38,604 nt of DNA from DATNPH01 sp036703315 (lineage in GTDB: Bacteria; Cyanobacteriota; Cyanobacteriia; Cyanobacteriales; Coleofasciculaceae), in NCBI GenBank assembly GCA_036703315.1, contig DATNPH010000044.1, positions 1-38,604 of the forward strand. Direction: 5' to 3'. Each line of letters starts with the position of its first letter. Within the stretch, counting starts at the first letter, position 1. Below, piece by piece: positions 1-8,269 of the stretch. A program made the translations under genes and the position numbers. The notes under the pieces were generated by a model. The model saw only the letters and a list, made by a program, of their open reading frames with translations, made no database searches and was not told where the DNA came from.

Positions 1-10
1 CCCCCTCTCA

Positions 11-44
<34 letters not shown>

Positions 45-51
45 CCAAAAA

Positions 52-1368
52 TCACTGAGCTGCCAGGTTGTGAGTTTGCTGGTGACAGTAGAGATGGAGG
101 TATTCTAGGTTTTTATACGTGTCTTTGCCTCCTTGTGACCGGGGGATTCGATGATGAATGTGTAACTCTTCACCGTTGAAGAGAGATTCTCCGCATCGTT
201 GGCACACGTACTGCTGATTCTTCGCAACCTTTTGGTGGCTTGGGATTAAATCCTTGACCTTATGGGAAGCTCTTTCGAGCCAATATTGCCGTAGGGTTGG
301 GTCATCCGGTGAGTGAGTACCGATGACTAAGCAGTGTCTTTCGATATTGAACCATTTGAACTTGAGAATGTGGTTCCCGGTTCTTTTGTCCCCGAATACC
401 CATTTGTCCTTCCGAGACAAGTTCAATTTCCCCCAGTATTTGTTCTTTGTCCACCATGTCATCTTGTTAGGGTGCATACGGCGGACATATCGAACTTCCC
501 TCCAAAACAAATAATGGTCGAGTTTCTTAAATGCTTCGGAGGATACCCCTATCCGGAAGTAGTTAGCCCATCCCCTAATAATGGGGTTGAGTTCCTTAAT
601 CAGCTTGAGGAAGTTGTGACCCTTTCTACGGAGAAACACTTCCTTGAGCTTATCCCGGATTTTCTGCATGGATTTGCGACTGGGCTTTATTAATAGTTTC
701 CAGCCCGTTTTTGAGTTGGAGACGGCGTATTGTCTGATGTTGAATCCAAGGAAATCAAAACCGTCTTTGAGATGCACTATTCTGGTTTTTTCTGGTGCTA
801 TTTCTAGACCTCTAATTCTCAAGAATTCAGCTAATTGAGCTGTGACATTCTCGGCATCTTCCTTGGTTTCGCAAAACACTACAAAGTCGTCGGCGTATCG
901 GCATAGCTGCCTCTTACCGTAGTTTTGACCTCGATTGTTATATTTGACTCCGAGGTGTTTTTCCAATCCATGCAGTGATATGTTGGCAAGCAAGGGGCTA
1001 ATAATTCCGCCTTGGGGAGTACCCGCGTCGGTTTCATGGAAAACCCCTTTATCCACGTAGCCTGCCTTGAGCCACAGGTGTATCAGCTTCCTGGCAGGGA
1101 AGCTTCCGATGGTTCTTAGTAGGTGTTCGTGGTTGATGTTGTCGAAACATCCTTTAATGTCCGCATCTACCACCCACTTTTTTGTCTTGTTTGGACGGGC
1201 ATATGAATATATCCGTCCAATGGCATCGTGGGCGCTTCTGCCGGGTCTGAACCCGTAGCTCGTGCCTTCAAATTTGCTTAAATTCCTAACGATGCGATTG
1301 GCTTTGCGCCAATTGACGGTAGACCAATTGCACGTTCTCTCACTTACGTTTACTGAGGTTGTTACCAC
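52..1368 (-). pseudogene. ltrA: Group II intron reverse transcriptase/maturase with internal deletion
   Basis: The 438-residue product is a group II intron-encoded protein. Visible blocks in order are: a family-typical N-terminus ending WRKANRIVRNL (about residues 20-30), YGFRPGRSAHDAI (RT2), DADIKGCFDNI (RT3), GTPQGGIISPLLANI (RT4), YADDFVVF (RT5, catalytic Asp pair), FLGFNIR (RT7), the maturase X domain, and a C-terminal HNH endonuclease with CQRC, HIHHRIP and CHQQTH. Intact relatives, as I know them, carry about 100 more residues between the N-terminal segment and KFEGTSYGF. That block contains RT0 and RT1. Here NL is followed directly by SKFEG, in frame. I infer an in-frame deletion that should disable RNA binding and reverse transcription. 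The open frame is otherwise clean, so the deletion may be recent, or the shortened protein may have been kept. Confidence 0.8.
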
Positions 1369-2058
1369 GTATCTAACTTTTCGCTTTGAGTTCGGTTTTC
1401 TTACTTAGTTCTTCAAGAGATTTCCAACCACACGTCAGCAACCTTTCGGTTTGAGCCAAAAGCCCTATACGCCAGGTTATTTGTTCCCTCTCACTTTCGT
1501 GGGGCGTCATTCGCTTCTTGTGGTTTCCCTTTCCCACTAGGGGATTGTCATTACCTTGCGGTTTTGCTACTGATGTCATGGGAAATAGACATCAGACCCT
1601 GTTGGGGTTACTTCGTTCCACATCTAAAAGATGCGATAGGGTGTGGGTTCCCCCTTTACTCCGGGAAGGCTTCTGGCGTCTTTATCTCCTCAAACTCCTG
1701 CTGAGAAGACCTTGTAGTTGACATACACAGGGTCAACTACCTACTTCCATCACTCAACTTTTGCAACCCGTGTTGAGCCTAAATTAACGGAGCCTCATCA
1801 AGGGTTCACTTGCGTTAACCCGTCCTATCTTCCTCTTGCCCCTTGCGTACTCATTGGGTTAGAGCCTTTATAGCAGGACTTTCCTTCTTGCTTTCCACCC
1901 CCGGATTACTCCGGACGCAGTTTGAAGGTGAGGACAAGCATGGACGCTTGCTTGGGTACTAATTGAAGCATCGGTAGACTTTCGTCTTTTGAACCTTATC
2001 TGTCAAGGGTTCCCGCTTTTTGGATGCGACATCGAATCGCACCGTAGTCAAATTTATT

Positions 2059-2241
2059 ATGACCAAAAAACAATGCCTGAAGCCTTGGGCAGTTGCGCGT
2101 CAACTTCCCAATCTGCAATGGTTAATCATTGCTCGCTACCGCTCTCGCTCAGATGCTGACGGACATCTGCTGTTGCTGCGTCAGCGAGTGCCCAAGCTTC
2201 GATTTCAGGTTGTGTTCGATTTGCTGAATTACAAGCAATAA
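2059..2241 (+). CDS. Small conserved cyanobacterial protein (60 aa), function unknown
   Basis: The start is the ATG at 2059, giving MTKKQCLKPWAV. An upstream in-frame ATG at 2020 would lie inside the intron and is rejected. The core KPWAVARQLPNLQW followed by RYRSRSDADGHLLLLRQ and VVFD matches, from memory, a family of roughly 60-residue cyanobacterial proteins of unknown role. It has no signal peptide or membrane segment. The group II intron on the opposite strand ends 16 bp before the start codon, so the native promoter and 5' leader have probably been displaced. No clear Shine-Dalgarno remains in the 16 bp left. The 13-bp inverted repeat at 2316-2357 follows the stop codon. Confidence 0.65.
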   Translation: MTKKQCLKPWAVARQLPNLQWLIIARYRSRSDADGHLLLLRQRVPKLRFQVVFDLLNYKQ

Positions 2242-2315
2242 TCCCTGTAGGGGCGGGTTTAGGGGATAAATTTATAGGGACACCGTTAAGTATTATTCCA
2301 ACCCGCCCTTTCCCA

Positions 2316-2373
2316 GTTGAACCCAACAAGGCTGAGATTAAGCGTGTTGGGTTGAACAAAGTGAAACCCAACC
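2316..2373. repeat. Inverted-repeat element (GTTGAACCCAACA family)
   Basis: A perfect 13-bp inverted repeat, GTTGAACCCAACA at 2316-2328 and its complement at 2345-2357, has a 16-nt loop. The right arm also pairs with AACCCAAC at 2366-2373, so two alternative hairpins share one arm. Similar GTTGGGTTTCACTTTGTTC elements are common between cyanobacterial genes. It separates the convergent genes at 2059-2241 and 2432-2890 and could act as a bidirectional transcription stop, although there is no T-run. Confidence 0.6.
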
Positions 2374-2431
2374 GACAATTGAATATCCTTCAATTCAAAA
2401 TTGACAAACCACTGGTTGGGATTTTTGAGAA

Positions 2432-2890
2432 TCACAATCGCTGTATCGCTTGATGTGATTTTGTTCTCGACAACACAATCGAGGTTGAGGTTTGACCGTA
2501 GCGACTGAGCTGTTCAATTAGCGATTCTAAGTGAGAAATTGAGGATGCGATCGCCTTAATTGAAAAAGAGCCGTTTCCAGTGACATGATGACACTCCAGC
2601 ACCTCAGGTAAGTCATTAATCAAGGCAATCACCTGTGGATACTGCTGCGGTGTAGTCGTCAATGCAATCAAAGCCGTCAGTGGTAATCCAATTTTCTCAG
2701 GATTGACCTCAGCGCGATACCCCATAATGATTCCGGCATCTTCCATCCTTCGCACCCGTTCTGCCACAGCGGGTGGAGAAAGTCCAACCATGCGCCCCAA
2801 CTCAGCAAAGGAGAGTCGTGCATCCGCCTGGAGTGCCTGCAAGAGCTGCCAACCCGTGTCATCTAACAGTTTTTCAGGATCGAAAGTCAT
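2432..2890 (-). CDS. Lrp/AsnC family transcriptional regulator
   Basis: At 152 residues it has the usual length for the family. The N-terminal winged helix-turn-helix covers about residues 10-60: LLQALQADARLSFAELGRMVGLSPPAVAERVRRMEDAGII, the typical Lrp/AsnC signature. A C-terminal RAM (amino-acid-binding) domain follows: ITGYR-like EVNPEKIGLPLTALI, then ECHHVTGNGSFSIKAIA. Such proteins form octamers and sense amino acids. The gene is divergent from a LysE-type exporter, with 124 bp between the start codons. A regulator next to the exporter it controls is a common arrangement, so it probably governs that exporter in response to an amino acid. The effector cannot be read from sequence. Confidence 0.93.
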   Translation of the reverse strand: MTFDPEKLLDDTGWQLLQALQADARLSFAELGRMVGLSPPAVAERVRRMEDAGIIMGYRAEVNPEKIGLPLTALIALTTTPQQYPQVIALINDLPEVLECHHVTGNGSFSIKAIASSISHLESLIEQLSRYGQTSTSIVLSRTKSHQAIQRL

Positions 2891-3014
2891 TGCTAGTTTT
2901 TACCTTTTAATCATAGAAATTAGCAGGCAAATGCTTTTGATTGCTCATTCAATATCCAAAAAACTTTCTCTATCGTAATAACAGACGATAAGCCAAAATC
3001 CGAAATCGTAGGAC

Positions 3015-3632
3015 ATGGATATCAGCTTTTTTCTCAAAGGGCTAATTATTGGCTTCTCCATTGCTGCACCAGTAGGACCAATCGGTGTGTTGTGCATCCG
3101 CCGCACATTAGCTCAAGGACATACATCTGGCTTCATTTCTGGCTTAGGAGCGGCAACAGCTGATGCAATTTATGGATGTATTGCTGGATTGGGATTGACC
3201 TTCTTCTCTAGCCTCTTAATCCGTCAACAGATAGGGCTGCGCTTAATGGGTGGTGTATTTCTATGCTATTTAGGACTCAAAACCTTTGTGAGCCTACCCG
3301 CAGAAAAAGCTGCCCAAGCTAAAGGAAGTAACCTTATTGGTGCTTACGCTTCAACATTTTTCTTGACGTTTACCAATCCCATGACGATGCTCTCTTTCGC
3401 CGCTGTTTTTGCTGGATTGGGCGTCGCTAGTACCCGTGGCAACTATGGTTCAGCGCTGGTACTGGTCTTAGGTGTTTTCATCGGTTCTGCCCTGTGGTGG
3501 CTGCTGCTCAGCGCTGGTATTGGTGTATTTCGGACGAAGCTTACCTTTGGACGGTTACAGTGGGTGAACCGAATTTCGGGAGTTTTGATTACAACATTTG
3601 GCTTACTCGTGCTTTTGAGTCTGAGAAGCTGA
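3015..3632 (+). CDS. LysE/RhtB family amino-acid exporter
   Basis: A 205-residue inner-membrane protein with about six hydrophobic segments. The N-terminus FLKGLIIGFSIAAPVGPIGVLCIRRTLAQGH is the LysE-family signature (Gly-rich helix, PxGP, then a basic R-R-T-L-A-x-G loop). Family members export basic amino acids, homoserine/threonine or related metabolites using the proton gradient. It is divergent from the Lrp/AsnC gene at 2432-2890, the likely regulator. The substrate is undetermined, as LysE paralogues are too similar to call from sequence. argB follows 128 bp downstream on the same strand, so arginine or lysine is conceivable, but that is inference. Confidence 0.9.
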   Translation: MDISFFLKGLIIGFSIAAPVGPIGVLCIRRTLAQGHTSGFISGLGAATADAIYGCIAGLGLTFFSSLLIRQQIGLRLMGGVFLCYLGLKTFVSLPAEKAAQAKGSNLIGAYASTFFLTFTNPMTMLSFAAVFAGLGVASTRGNYGSALVLVLGVFIGSALWWLLLSAGIGVFRTKLTFGRLQWVNRISGVLITTFGLLVLLSLRS

Positions 3633-3760
3633 GTATTCAATTTCCTATGCAAAAGTTGCATCACTACAGATGAAAATCAATTTCCAACTCAGGCTGAATT
3701 GTTCATTCAAATGATCTAAACTGCTTTCGACACATCATTAATGTTCTAGGTTGGCTGCCC

Positions 3761-4654
3761 ATGATTAACGAAAGAGAGTACATCAGGCAAGCTGAAGCTA
3801 CCCGTGTGCGGGTACTGAGTGAAGCACTACCTTACATCCAACTATTTGCTGGTCGGACGGTGGTCGTCAAGTATGGTGGTGCGGCGATGAAAGAAAGCTC
3901 CCTCAAAGACAAAGTCATTCGAGATATTGTCTTTTTAGCCTGCGTCGGCGTGCGCCCAGTGGTGGTTCACGGTGGGGGTCCAGAAATCAACAGTTGGTTG
4001 GGAAAACTTGGCATTGAAGCGCAGTTTAAAAATGGTCTGCGCGTGACTGATTCTGACACGATGGATGTTGTGGAGATGGTGTTAGTCGGTCGGGTGAATA
4101 AAGAACTGGTATCTCTGATTAGCCGCGCAGGCGGCAAAGCTGTCGGGCTTTGTGGCAAAGATGGAAACTTAATCAAAGCCCGTCCCGAAGGTCGAGAAGG
4201 GATTGGCTTTGTTGGAGAAGTCAACAGTGTGGATATCAATCTGCTGGAGTCACTGGTTAGTAGTGGCTACATTCCAATAGTATCTAGCGTTGCCGCAGAC
4301 GAAACTGGGCAAGCCTATAACATCAATGCCGACACGGTTGCCGGTGAAATAGCAGCAGCGTTAGGGGCGGAGAAGTTGATCTTGCTCACGGATACGGCAG
4401 GGATTTTGAAGGATTACAAAGATCCATCTACCCTGATTCCCAAGGTGGATATTCAAGAAGCACGAAATTTAATTAGCTCTGGCGTCGTTGCGGGTGGGAT
4501 GATTCCCAAAGTGACCTGCTGTGTGCGATCACTTGCCCAAGGCGTTCGTGCTGCCCATATTATTGATGGTAGAATTCCCCACGCGCTGCTACTAGAAATC
4601 TTCACCGATGAAGGTATTGGCTCAATGATTGTGGCATCTGAATTTACGAGCTAA
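3761..4654 (+). CDS. argB: Acetylglutamate kinase
   Basis: The enzyme phosphorylates N-acetyl-L-glutamate with ATP, the second and usually controlling step of arginine synthesis. The 297-residue protein has the full amino-acid-kinase fold: VVVKYGGAAM (residues 34-43, phosphate-binding Lys and Gly-Gly), VVVHGGGPEIN (about 67-77), the substrate loop NINADTVAGEIAAALGAEKLILLTD (about 188-212), and a C-terminal GGMIPKV segment. The N-terminal helix of about 25 residues (EYIRQAEATRVRVLSEALPYI) is the type found in arginine-sensitive hexameric enzymes. In cyanobacteria this form is also bound and relieved by PII (GlnB). The start ATG at 3761 gives the family-typical N-terminus. It ends 12 bp before the convergent gene at 4667. 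Confidence 0.97.
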   Translation: MINEREYIRQAEATRVRVLSEALPYIQLFAGRTVVVKYGGAAMKESSLKDKVIRDIVFLACVGVRPVVVHGGGPEINSWLGKLGIEAQFKNGLRVTDSDTMDVVEMVLVGRVNKELVSLISRAGGKAVGLCGKDGNLIKARPEGREGIGFVGEVNSVDINLLESLVSSGYIPIVSSVAADETGQAYNINADTVAGEIAAALGAEKLILLTDTAGILKDYKDPSTLIPKVDIQEARNLISSGVVAGGMIPKVTCCVRSLAQGVRAAHIIDGRIPHALLLEIFTDEGIGSMIVASEFTS

Positions 4655-4666
4655 CTGGGAATAGGC

Positions 4667-5104
4667 TTATTGTCCAATGCGAATCCTGACTGAAGGCTGG
4701 TTATAGATGAAGGGCCCTCTCCTATAGGTTCCTAGAGGTGACCGTTGTGAATTAATAATCACTGGGTCAATCAGCACGGAATCAGAAACCCTTGAATTAA
4801 TGATTGTTGGATTAATCAAGGTCGAATTCCGAATCACGCTTCTCCCTGGGGTTATGACAGAGTTGTAACTAGGGTTCGAAAGTGAATAAGGGGTAGTAGT
4901 GCCAGGAACTACAGGTACAGGACTAGGAATTGGGCTACCGATAATCTGGGTAGTAGGAGGCGGCGACTGAATGAAAACGGGTCTCGCTTCCACCGACATC
5001 TGTGCTGTCGCCAGGAAGGCAACTCCCAGACTCAAGGGTGTTAACGTGCTAGTCAGCCTGAACCAATTTAAAGCACGTTGCCGAGAGGGGACTCTCTTAA
5101 GCAT
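4667..5104 (-). CDS. Exported Pro/Ile/Asn-rich protein, function unknown
   Basis: I do not recognise a named family. The 145-residue product starts with a basic segment (MLKRVPSRQRALNW) and a hydrophobic stretch (TPLSLGVAFLATAQM) ending near SVEARPVF, consistent with a Sec signal peptide of about 40 residues. The mature part is low in charge. It has a proline-rich linker (SPPPTTQIIGSPIPSPVPVVPG) and a duplicated motif, STLINPTIINSR and DSVLIDPVIINSQ, about 14 residues apart, suggesting a short beta-repeat. It ends RIRIGQ. It is probably periplasmic or outer-membrane associated. It is convergent with argB (12-bp gap) and stands alone as a transcription unit. Confidence 0.7.
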   Translation of the reverse strand: MLKRVPSRQRALNWFRLTSTLTPLSLGVAFLATAQMSVEARPVFIQSPPPTTQIIGSPIPSPVPVVPGTTTPYSLSNPSYNSVITPGRSVIRNSTLINPTIINSRVSDSVLIDPVIINSQRSPLGTYRRGPFIYNQPSVRIRIGQ

Positions 5105-5299
5105 GACTTCACCTCAAAAAATATAAGGGACTGCTAAAAGTAACTGAATGTCTTGCTGAGAATTCGGTTCCACAACACCCCAGTCGCTGTTAAACCTACA
5201 CTTAGGGTGATGAGGGGCAGACGCGATAGCTATTGAATTAAGAATAAACCTGTTCTTAAAATTTGAAAGCTACTAGCCAAAAATCTACGGCACAGTTCA

Positions 5300-5818
5300 A
5301 TGGTAAGTTCAGAAAATAAGGAAACATTTACAAGGGAATACCAGGCAGGAAAAGCCGCCTTTGAGCGAGGCGAGTATCGGACTGCTGTCAAGCATTTGGA
5401 AGCGGCGTCTGCTTTGATGAGTCGAACTTCTCGCCTAGGGGGAGAGGCACAAATTTGGTTAGTGACCGCTTATGAGGCAGCAGGACAAACATCAGAGGCG
5501 ATCGCTCTTTGTGACCAACTGACTCGTCATCCCGATCCAGAAACTAGCAAACAAGGGAAACGCTTACTCTACATTCTGAAAGCGCCTCAGCTGAAACGAC
5601 CAGACGAATGGATGACGAAAATTCCTGATTTAGGAGCGATCGCTGAAAGTGACCCTAAAGATCGTCGCGGTACTAATCCCACCCGCAACCGTAATCCAAA
5701 CGAACTCCCTGAATCAGTGGATCTAAGCCAGGTAAACACCAAAGATAATCAATTTATCTGGATAGCTCTCATAGCCTTAAGTCTGGTAGTAGGTGGGTTA
5801 ATTTGGTTGGGTCTTTAA
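5300..5818 (+). CDS. Tail-anchored TPR-like protein
   Basis: The 172-residue protein has two helical repeats of TPR type in residues 10-90 (YQAGKAAFERGEYRTAVKHLEAA, then AQIWLVTAYEAAGQTSEAIALC). A charged, Asn/Pro-rich linker follows (about 110-148, TNPTRNRNPNELPES). A single C-terminal transmembrane segment, FIWIALIALSLVVGGLIWLGL, ends the protein. There is no signal peptide, so the TPR part should face the cytoplasm with the tail in the plasma or thylakoid membrane. Similar proteins occur across cyanobacteria without a defined role; a scaffold for membrane-protein complexes is likely. It has no close operon partner. No clear Shine-Dalgarno precedes the ATG. Confidence 0.75.
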   Translation: MVSSENKETFTREYQAGKAAFERGEYRTAVKHLEAASALMSRTSRLGGEAQIWLVTAYEAAGQTSEAIALCDQLTRHPDPETSKQGKRLLYILKAPQLKRPDEWMTKIPDLGAIAESDPKDRRGTNPTRNRNPNELPESVDLSQVNTKDNQFIWIALIALSLVVGGLIWLGL

Positions 5819-6039
5819 ACCCATATCGCCCACTTAACTATCAATCAGCCTGTCTGCAAGCTAGTGCATTAGTCTGTGTCATATGCCTGTAACCTTTGCC
5901 ATATTTAGCTTTGAGTTAGCTTCCCTGCGTTGAAGTCAGGTTAAGATTGTTGAGCAGTTGGGTTTTGTAGCTTGTTAGTAGTTTTTCAATAAACTCAACA
6001 GACGGGCTTGTTCGTCAAAAAGGAATAGGGGAGGAGTTT

Positions 6040-6867
6040 GTGAAATCAGTCGTTGTTGATTTGTTGCAGCTTATCCGTCGCATCATGGTGCGCTTACGTG
6101 TTCTCTGGGTTCTCTTGCTCGCATCGCTGCTACTTTCTGGTTGTGTCAAATACGATGTTGGGGTTAACTTTGAAGGGCAGCACCACGGCGTGCTCGTGCA
6201 GCATATCAAGCTAGGAGAACAGCTGACGAGCTTTAGTGATTCTCAGGCGCAGGAATGGCTTACAAGTATTGAGCGTCGAGCCAAGCAACTTCAAGGTAAA
6301 ACAAAGCGTCTTTCTGACGAAGAAATTATTGTCACAATTCCATTTAGTAACGGTGCAGAATTAGAGTCTAAGTTTAACCAATTTTTCAATCCAATTGCTA
6401 AGAAAAATTCCCAGTCCAAGGAGACAGCTGAGACAGCAGAGTTACCAAAGCTCAATTCAAAATTCAACCTGAATCAGGGCAACTTTATCTTCTGGCAACG
6501 CAACCAACTAAGCTATGACCTGGATTTGCGATCGCTTGGTGTGCTCTCTGCTAACGGTAATGTAATCATCACTCCCAGTTCACTGGTGGATTTGCAGTTT
6601 AGCTTAGAGACGCCTGGCGGGGCACGAAGTGTTGAGAAGGCAGATAATGCCATAAGCCCACAAGTATATAACAATGGGCATCAGCTAGTGTGGACACTCA
6701 AGCCCGGTCAGATAAACCATATAGAAGCAGTGTTTTGGCTTCCTAGCCCTCTTGGTACTGGTACTCTCGTGATTGTGCTTCTAGTCCTAGGCGGATTCTA
6801 CTTCAAGTACAAATCTTTTCCCTGGGCAAGCGTTGCACCACCTGCACCAGCGCGATCACATGTGTAG
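6040..6867 (+). CDS. DUF3153 lipoprotein
   Basis: The body matches the DUF3153 family of cyanobacteria and plastids: CVKYDVGVNFEGQHHGVLVQHIKLG, a central region ending in a hydrophobic stretch near the C-terminus (LGTGTLVIVLLVLGGFYF), and a short basic tail. The N-terminus carries a lipoprotein signal, VLLLASLLLSGC, with the lipobox Cys at residue 36. It is therefore anchored by lipid outside the membrane and also by the C-terminal helix. I keep the GTG start at 6040 because GGGGAGGAG stands just before it; an ATG at 6085 would also leave a workable signal. The biochemical function is unknown. The hairpin at 6916-6935 lies just downstream. Confidence 0.8.
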   Translation: MKSVVVDLLQLIRRIMVRLRVLWVLLLASLLLSGCVKYDVGVNFEGQHHGVLVQHIKLGEQLTSFSDSQAQEWLTSIERRAKQLQGKTKRLSDEEIIVTIPFSNGAELESKFNQFFNPIAKKNSQSKETAETAELPKLNSKFNLNQGNFIFWQRNQLSYDLDLRSLGVLSANGNVIITPSSLVDLQFSLETPGGARSVEKADNAISPQVYNNGHQLVWTLKPGQINHIEAVFWLPSPLGTGTLVIVLLVLGGFYFKYKSFPWASVAPPAPARSHV

Positions 6868-6915
6868 TAGATGCGCATATAGCCGTTGAGATTGGGTTCA
6901 TGTATCACACGGTAG

Positions 6916-6935
6916 GGGCGCAAAGCCTTGCGCCC
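6916..6935. repeat. GGGCGCAA hairpin repeat
   Basis: A perfect 8-bp stem, GGGCGCAA (6916-6923) and TTGCGCCC (6928-6935), has a 4-nt loop. It belongs to the GTAGGGGCGCAAGGC-type intergenic repeats frequent in filamentous cyanobacteria. It sits between the convergent genes ending at 6867 and 7005 and may stop transcription, though no T-run follows. Confidence 0.6.
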
Positions 6936-7004
6936 TCACAACATTCTGCAAGAGCAGGGAGTTGAAAACGGCTATAAAGTAAGCGCGATCGCTACTTAAG
7001 TAAG

Positions 7005-7484
7005 TTAAGTTTTGGGTGTTTTCAAGGCTTCGTCAAGTACAGCACGAGCTTGTTCTGCTCCTGCTCTAGCTTCTCGATAGCGCAGATTAGCTAGGGCAAA
7101 ATTTTTGAGAACCTTGAACCCTTCCTTGAGCGTGGCAATCTCTTCCTCGCTTACAGACTCATCTGTAAAAAGGATGTCTATCTGGGCGCGAACTTTGAGT
7201 GCCTCATCGCGTAGTTCTTGAACCTTGAGCTTCAATGTAGCAAGGCTGTTGAGAACTTGTACTGCCTGAATAACAGCGTCCTCACCTTCAGCAGGAACAG
7301 AGTCCTGCTCTTTAATCTCAATGAGTTCTTGAGAACTCAATCCTTCTGAGAGGGCTACGGGTAGCTTGTCTTCGTCCATCAGCTCAACAAGCTGATCCAT
7401 TGCCTTCTCACGATTTTTTTTGGAGTCTTTGCCTGGGACAGTCAAGATAACTTCTGGGCACTGAGCAAGAGTATACTGAACCAT
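7005..7484 (-). CDS. Hypothetical coiled-coil protein
   Basis: I do not recognise this gene. The 159-residue product is soluble and acidic. Residues 1-45 begin MVQYTLAQCPEVILTVPGKDSKKNREKAMDQL, a possible small alpha/beta start. Residues about 70-155 are strongly helical and heptad-rich (VQVLNSLATLKLKVQELRDEALKVRAQIDILF, then EIATLKEGFKVLKNFALANLRYREARAGAEQARAVLDEAL), suggesting a coiled coil. There is no signal peptide or membrane segment. It is monocistronic and convergent with the DUF3153 gene. Confidence 0.6.
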   Translation of the reverse strand: MVQYTLAQCPEVILTVPGKDSKKNREKAMDQLVELMDEDKLPVALSEGLSSQELIEIKEQDSVPAEGEDAVIQAVQVLNSLATLKLKVQELRDEALKVRAQIDILFTDESVSEEEIATLKEGFKVLKNFALANLRYREARAGAEQARAVLDEALKTPKT

Positions 7485-7993
7485 AATTACACGGAGAGCA
7501 CCTGTCTGACCTTCGCGATTTACGTTACGACAAGTAGCTTAATCAAGCTAAGGTGAGTCTTCTAACTATAAATGAAGGGTTCCATTGTAGCAGTCACCTA
7601 GTCACATCATGACAAGAAGTTTGCTTCCGTCAGCATGGCTACGTATGGGGGATGTGCGACTTTTTATCAACCCTTTTGACTAAGGCTTGTGTGTACACAG
7701 TAGCCCCTAAAAGGGGAGCGGGAGATGAACGTTGCACGTCGCGGTTACTAGGGCTACCCACAAACATTGGTTTAGCGATCGCATCCCCAACTAAACCCTT
7801 ACGCGATCGCTTAATTTCTGTATGACAGTCCCTTAGCCAAGAATCAGCTAATCACACAAGAATATCCCTAGATCTGATCACGAATATGGAAAACCTCAGG
7901 CAACGAGGAGGTTGAATTCTTATTGCCTGAGGTTGACAAACCTATTGAACACAGTCAGGACACTGTTATACAGCGTAATACAAAACTGTGCTG
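7485..7993. other. Intergenic region with a palindrome and nested hairpins
   Basis: No convincing gene. Two HIP1 sites lie near 7777 and 7803. At 7690-7699 is the perfect palindrome TGTGTACACA, followed at once by GTAGCCC (7700-7706), which pairs perfectly with GGGCTAC (7751-7757). The loop contains a CCCC-TAAAA-GGGG hairpin. This may be a structured RNA or an operator. The rest shows nothing I can name. Confidence 0.4.
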
Positions 7994-8176
7994 TTAGCAC
8001 ATCTCCGTAAAAAAGTTATATAGGTTAACACCCCTAACGGCACCCAATAAATTCTGCAAATGCCTATCGGGTAAGGCGTGGAGCCAATTTATAACCCGTT
8101 CCAGTACGGCTGAAGGGGAGAAAAGAACTTCACATTTTGAATTATTTCTGCCAGCCTCATTTAGTCTCCGTTTCAT
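7994..8176 (-). CDS. Possible small ORF (60 aa), unknown
   Basis: An open frame beginning MKRRLNEAGRNNSKCEVLF and ending GVNLYNFFTEMC. A purine-rich GAGAGGG stands about 8 nt before the ATG on the minus strand, and the composition is protein-like, with mixed hydrophobic and charged residues (VINWLHALPDRHLQNLLGAV). I recognise no family. It could equally be chance in a 785-bp gap upstream of dapB, on the opposite strand. Low confidence. Confidence 0.3.
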   Translation of the reverse strand: MKRRLNEAGRNNSKCEVLFSPSAVLERVINWLHALPDRHLQNLLGAVRGVNLYNFFTEMC

Positions 8177-8269
8177 CCTAATTCCCTCTCAAGGCTTGGT
8201 ATCTAACAGGGGAAGTCTCATGGAAATTGGTAAAATTCGCTTGATTGTTCCCCAGGATATCTTTGAAGT

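Noticed and set aside
1373..1579. 68-codon minus-strand ORF just upstream of the intron maturase
   Set aside because: It falls in the structured intron RNA (domains I-III), has no family resemblance, and is best explained as ribozyme sequence read by chance.
2126..2371. 81-codon minus-strand ORF overlapping the small gene and repeat
   Set aside because: Composed of the repeat element and the antisense of 2059-2241; no family features.
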